Shown: piece by piece, positions 60,642 through 64,000 of the stretch
Layout of the letters: each line of letters starts with the position of its first letter
Position numbering within the stretch: position 1 is the stretch's first letter
Origin: Microbacterium candidum
GTDB taxonomy: Bacteria; Actinomycetota; Actinomycetes; Actinomycetales; Microbacteriaceae
Reading direction: 5' to 3'
Length of the DNA: 64,000 nucleotides
Assembly: GCF_030315975.1 (NCBI RefSeq)
Contig: NZ_JASXSZ010000002.1
Coordinates: 248,001-312,000 of the forward strand
Program-made: the position numbers and the translations under genes
The notes under the pieces: generated by a model
Told to the model about the DNA's origin: nothing
Databases searched by the model: none
Seen by the model: only the letters and a program-made list of their open reading frames with translations

Positions 60642-61817
60642 ATGCCCCTCGACACCGCGGACATCCGCCGCCGCAATCTGGGCCTCGTGCTCGGGTGCGT
60701 GCTCGAGGCGGACGCGGCTGCGCGCAGCGACATCGCGGACGCGACGGGCCTGTCCCGGGGTGCGGTGACGTCGCTCGTGGCGGATCTCGTGGAGGCCGGT
60801 CTCGTCCGCGAGTCGAGCGCGATCGCCGCAGCCAAGGGTCGGCCGCGCGTCCTCCTGGAGCCTGCGGGCGACGACGTCTGCCTCGTGACCGCGCTCCTCG
60901 ACGCCGATCACGCGACGGCGGTCGTCTCCGATATCGCGGGAGACACGCTGGCGCGGGTCGAGCGGCGTCACGGCCGCCCGTTCGGGGATCCGGCGGCGGT
61001 CGCCTCCGTACTGGCGTCGGTCATCGACGAGGCGGTGGATGCGGTCCCCCGCCGCATCGCAGATCTCTCCGTTGTCGTGTGGGCGCCGGTCGGCGGGGAT
61101 CCCGCGGTCGTCCTCGCGGACACCGATCTCGGATGGGGCGAAGTCGACGTCATCGCGCTGCTGCGCGACCGGTCGCGCAGCGTCGCCGTATTCGACCGAT
61201 CGATCTCGCTGCGCGACGACGCGACGGTGGCCGCCCGCGCCGAACATGCCGCGCGCGGCGGCATCGGGTCGCTCCTGTACCTCAAGGGCGACTCCGGCAT
61301 CGGCGGCGCCACGGTCTTCGACCAGACCCCGCCGCTCGTCATCGGCGGTGCTCTCGGACACGTGCCGATCGTGCCCGACGGCGAACTGTGCGCGTGCGGC
61401 CAGCGGGGGTGCCTCGTGACCGTCGCGGGTCCCGACATCCTGCTCGAGCGCGCCGGGCTGACCCCGTTCGCCGAGGAGAGCGGGCTCACCTCCGCCCTCG
61501 ACGAGTTCATCGCACGCGTCCGCGCCGGGGAGCCGGCCGCGATCGCCGCCTGGTCGCACGGGCGGACGGAGATCGCCCGCGCGCTGCAGATCACCGCGAT
61601 GACGCTGGCGCCGCAGCTGATCGTCTTGGGCGGCTTCCTCGCGGATCTCGCCGCCGACGTCGACGCGACCTTCGCATCGATCCAGCCGCACATCCTGGGC
61701 GCCGGCGACTACCCGACCGCACGCGTCGTCGCGAGCGCCTTCGGAAAGGACGCGGCGCTCGTCGGCGCGCAACGCGCTGCCCGCGAACGGCTCCTCGCCG
61801 ATCCGCTCGCGTTCTGA
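60642..61817 (+). CDS. ROK-family transcriptional regulator
   Basis: A 391-residue protein with an N-terminal winged helix (RRRNLGLVLGCVLEADAAARSDIADATGLSRGAVTSLVADLVEAGLV) and a ROK sugar-sensing domain. The zinc motif ECACGQRGC (Cys250, Cys252, Cys257) is present; the kinase catalytic DN-D motif is degraded to DRSIS, so it is a sensor, not a sugar kinase. ATG 60642. It probably governs the adjacent carrier/esterase operon downstream. Confidence 0.9.
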   Translation: MPLDTADIRRRNLGLVLGCVLEADAAARSDIADATGLSRGAVTSLVADLVEAGLVRESSAIAAAKGRPRVLLEPAGDDVCLVTALLDADHATAVVSDIAGDTLARVERRHGRPFGDPAAVASVLASVIDEAVDAVPRRIADLSVVVWAPVGGDPAVVLADTDLGWGEVDVIALLRDRSRSVAVFDRSISLRDDATVAARAEHAARGGIGSLLYLKGDSGIGGATVFDQTPPLVIGGALGHVPIVPDGELCACGQRGCLVTVAGPDILLERAGLTPFAEESGLTSALDEFIARVRAGEPAAIAAWSHGRTEIARALQITAMTLAPQLIVLGGFLADLAADVDATFASIQPHILGAGDYPTARVVASAFGKDAALVGAQRAARERLLADPLAF

Positions 61818-61878
61818 CCCCACGCGCCGAGGGGGTATCGGTTCAGAACGAATGCACCCTCGCGCGCGGAATCGTGAT

Positions 61879-61895
61879 AATTCAGGACTTGAATT
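61879..61895. promoter_or_regulatory. Inverted repeat in the MFS B promoter region
   Basis: AATTCA-GGACT-TGAATT, 6-bp perfect arms in AT-rich DNA between the ROK gene and the second MFS gene. A candidate ROK operator or core promoter component. Confidence 0.45.
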
Positions 61896-61924
61896 TTTAC
61901 GGGAGATGGCGGACAATCTCATTA

Positions 61925-61939
61925 CCGAACGCTGTTCGG
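61925..61939. promoter_or_regulatory. Palindrome upstream of MFS B
   Basis: CCGAAC-GCT-GTTCGG is a perfect 15-bp palindrome 43 nt before the GTG start of the second carrier, well placed to block elongation or initiation. Confidence 0.5.
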
Positions 61940-61981
61940 CTTTCGCTCCGCACCCGACATCTTCAAGGAAGAGGGAGTCAC

Positions 61982-63295
61982 GTGTCCGCAAACCCCGTCG
62001 GCGATCAGGCCGCCGCCGTCGCCCCCACCGGCGTCATCTCCGCCACCGCGCCCGCCGCAGGCGAGCCGGCCGCCAGCCCGCCCGCCACCAAGCGCCTGCT
62101 CCCGAGCATGCTGATCGCCGGCCTCACGCTGTTCGCGACGTACGCGGGCCTCATCGCGATCCTGCTGCCGACGCAGGTGCAGGTCCTCTTCGGCGAGAAG
62201 CACGCGGAGGCCAATCTCGCGATCGTCACGACGACGTCGTTCGTCTTCACGCTGTTCGCCCAGCCTCTCGCGGGCGCCTTCAGCGACCGCACCCGCTCGC
62301 GGTTCGGCCGCCGCGCCCCGTGGATGGTGATCGGCGCGCTCGTCGGCGGCATCCTGCTGCTCGGCATGGGCTCGCTCACGCAGCTCGTCTGGATCACGGT
62401 CTTCTGGGTCGTCATCCAGGTCGCCCTGAACTTCCTGCAGGCGCCCCTGACGACGATCACCGCCGACCGCTTCCCGCGCTCCAAGCGCGGCGGCGCGAGC
62501 GCCATGCTCGGCATCGGCATGCAGCTCGGCGGCATGATCGGCGTCATGATCGCGAGCGCCCTCGCCGCGCACTTCGGCGTCGCGTACTCGATCTTCGGCA
62601 TCGGCGTGATCGTCGTGACGGCCCTCTTCGTCCTCGTCAACCGCGACTGGTCGTCGAAGGACGCGGCGCGCGACAAGTTCTCCTGGGCGGCCTTCTTCAA
62701 GGGCTTCTGGGTCAACCCGCGCAAGCACCCGGACTTCGCGTGGGCGTTCGCGGCACGGTTCCTCCTGATCCTCGGCTACTTCGTCGTCTCGAGCTACCAG
62801 CTGTACATGCTGCAGAAGTACATCGGCCTGTCGCTGTCCGCGGCGCAGGGCGCCGTCCTCACGCTGACGCTCGTCGCGTTCGTCCCGACACTGCTCGCGA
62901 TCGGCCTCTCCGGCTGGTGGAGCGACAAGGTCGGCCGCCGCAAGGTGTTCATCTACGTCGCCTCGGTCATCATGGCCGTCGGGTTCGTGATGCCGCTCAT
63001 CATGCCGAACATGACCGGCATGATCCTCATGAGCGTCATCAACGGCCTCGGGTTCGGCGTGTACATGGCCGTCGACGCCGCGCTCATGACCGAGGTGCTG
63101 CCGAACCCGGGAGGGGCCGCCGCGAAGGACCTCGGCATCCTCAACGTCGCCACCAACATCCCGCAGGCGCTCAGCCCCTCGATCGCCCTGCTCATCATCA
63201 GCGCCCTCGGCGGCTATGCGATGCTCTTCGTGTTCGCGATCATCTTCGTGATCCTCGCGGCCATCGCAACGGCCCCCATCAAGGGCGTCCGCTAA
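61982..63295 (+). CDS. MFS sugar transporter B
   Basis: A 437-residue carrier paralogous to the one at 57647-58945: it shares SDRTRSRFGRRAPWM in loop 2, FWVNPRKHPDF in the middle loop and a late LGILNVATNIPQALSPSIA. An Ala/Pro-rich cytosolic tail of about 38 residues precedes helix 1. GTG 61982 follows GAGGGAG. The esterase gene starts 10 nt later, so it likely imports an esterified glycoside or sugar ester. Confidence 0.9.
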   Translation: MSANPVGDQAAAVAPTGVISATAPAAGEPAASPPATKRLLPSMLIAGLTLFATYAGLIAILLPTQVQVLFGEKHAEANLAIVTTTSFVFTLFAQPLAGAFSDRTRSRFGRRAPWMVIGALVGGILLLGMGSLTQLVWITVFWVVIQVALNFLQAPLTTITADRFPRSKRGGASAMLGIGMQLGGMIGVMIASALAAHFGVAYSIFGIGVIVVTALFVLVNRDWSSKDAARDKFSWAAFFKGFWVNPRKHPDFAWAFAARFLLILGYFVVSSYQLYMLQKYIGLSLSAAQGAVLTLTLVAFVPTLLAIGLSGWWSDKVGRRKVFIYVASVIMAVGFVMPLIMPNMTGMILMSVINGLGFGVYMAVDAALMTEVLPNPGGAAAKDLGILNVATNIPQALSPSIALLIISALGGYAMLFVFAIIFVILAAIATAPIKGVR

Positions 63296-63304
63296 GGAGG
63301 ACTC

Positions 63305-64000
63305 GTGACAGACACCCAGATCGACACGTTCGTCGAGGTCGACGCCCCCACCGGCCGTGTGCGCGGCGCGTGGCGCCCGACCGTCGGATCGGACGTGCGC
63401 AGCGCGGCGTTCCTCGGCATCCCGTTCGCCGAGGCCCCCGTCGGCGACCTGCGATTCGCCGCCCCCGTGCGCAAGACCCGCTGGGAGGGCGTGCGCGACG
63501 CGCTCGACTTCGCGGCCACTGCGCAGCGCGGCGACCCCGGCGTGACCCTCATCCCGGAGCCGTCGATCCCCGGCGAGTCGACCCTGAACGTCAACGTCTT
63601 CACGCCCAGACCGGGCGAAGAGGATGCGGAACTCCCCGTGCTCGTGTGGATCCACGGCGGCGGCTACTTCGCCGGCTCCCCCGCGAGCCCCTGGTACGAC
63701 GGCCGCAGTTTCAACCGCGACGGCGTCGTGACGGTGTCGGTCGGCTACCGCCTCGGCTTCGTCGGCTTCGGGCACGTCGACGGCGCGCCCGACAACCGCG
63801 GCGTGCGCGACTGGATCGCCGCGCTGGAGTGGGTGCGGGAGAACATCCGCGCCTTCGGCGGCGACCCGTCCCGCGTCACGATCGCGGGACAGTCCGCGGG
63901 CGGCGGCGCCGTGCTGACCCTGCTCGGCATGGAGAAGGCGCAGCACCTGTTCCACGGCGTGTGGGCGCTGTCCGGTGCGACCGCCGACGTCACACCGGAG
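63305..64000 (+). CDS. Type-B carboxylesterase, truncated by window end
   Basis: The first 232 residues of a carboxylesterase/cholinesterase-family enzyme. FLGIPFAEAPVGDLRFAAP, the oxyanion loop WIHGGGYFAGS and the nucleophile elbow GQSAGG are visible; the acid and His lie beyond the window. It should be about 480-500 residues in full. GTG 63305 follows TAAGGAGG. It is coupled to the MFS B gene and probably removes acyl or aromatic ester groups from the imported sugar. Confidence 0.9.
   Translation, partial: MTDTQIDTFVEVDAPTGRVRGAWRPTVGSDVRSAAFLGIPFAEAPVGDLRFAAPVRKTRWEGVRDALDFAATAQRGDPGVTLIPEPSIPGESTLNVNVFTPRPGEEDAELPVLVWIHGGGYFAGSPASPWYDGRSFNRDGVVTVSVGYRLGFVGFGHVDGAPDNRGVRDWIAALEWVRENIRAFGGDPSRVTIAGQSAGGGAVLTLLGMEKAQHLFHGVWALSGATADVTPE

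Overview
The window is very GC-rich DNA with dense, short-spaced genes, ATGA start/stop overlaps, many GTG starts and frequent GGATGC/GCATCC words. Together with DUF6421, mycolate-free sugar catabolism genes and AspAT of the corynebacterial type, this points to an actinobacterium of the Microbacteriaceae, most likely Microbacterium or a close relative. The assignment is inferred from style and gene content. I see no rRNA, tRNA, transposase, phage gene or CRISPR array.

Layout. 1-12 kb: an acyl-CoA ligase, a DAO-type oxidoreductase, a ComB-like gene, an FMN reductase, a MacB-like ABC exporter pair, a divergent HxlR regulator/START-domain pair with two matching operators, small enzymes, a hemerythrin-like protein and a LuxR-type two-component system. 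12-17 kb: a reductive pyrimidine/hydantoin catabolic set (beta-ureidopropionase-like nitrilase, dihydropyrimidinase, LLM flavoprotein), then a type Ic aspartate aminotransferase. 17-27.7 kb: an Lrp/DUF6421 divergent pair, a cNMP-binding thioredoxin-reductase-like protein lacking its CxxC, threonine aldolase, TfoX, nitroreductase, prephenate dehydratase, MarR-MFS and phosphoglucomutase.

27.7-41.3 kb is the most coherent block, a glycan utilisation locus. Reading leftwards from 38.1 kb it encodes a DUF2264 protein, an ABC sugar-binding lipoprotein and two permeases (no ATPase), a DUF624 protein, a GH88 unsaturated uronyl hydrolase, KduD, KduI and a Cys-type sulfatase. Divergently it encodes a heparinase II/III-family protein and a regulator that joins a DeoR-type HTH to a LacI-type sensor. 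The enzymes lack visible export signals, so a sulfated, unsaturated-uronate oligosaccharide is probably imported and dismantled inside the cell to 2-keto-3-deoxygluconate.

41.3-48.9 kb holds an HD hydrolase, a rifampin-phosphotransferase-like protein behind a long palindrome, an FMN-reductase/GNAT fusion divergent from a MarR gene with twin operators, and small transferases. 48.9-54.3 kb is a Leloir galactose block (galE, hydrolase, LacI regulator, galT, galK) with twin operators. 55.2-64 kb is a beta-glucoside/ester block: GH3 glucosidase, two paralogous MFS carriers, TetR and ROK regulators, an unusual secreted histidine phosphatase and a truncated type-B carboxylesterase.

Across the window two dispersed intergenic repeat families recur: (i) GGTCGTTGAGCGAG ... 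GAGACGAAACGC, at least nine copies in both orientations including a triple array between a histidine kinase and its response regulator; (ii) CTGTCACG-N22-CGTGACAG, three copies with an invariant 22-nt spacer.
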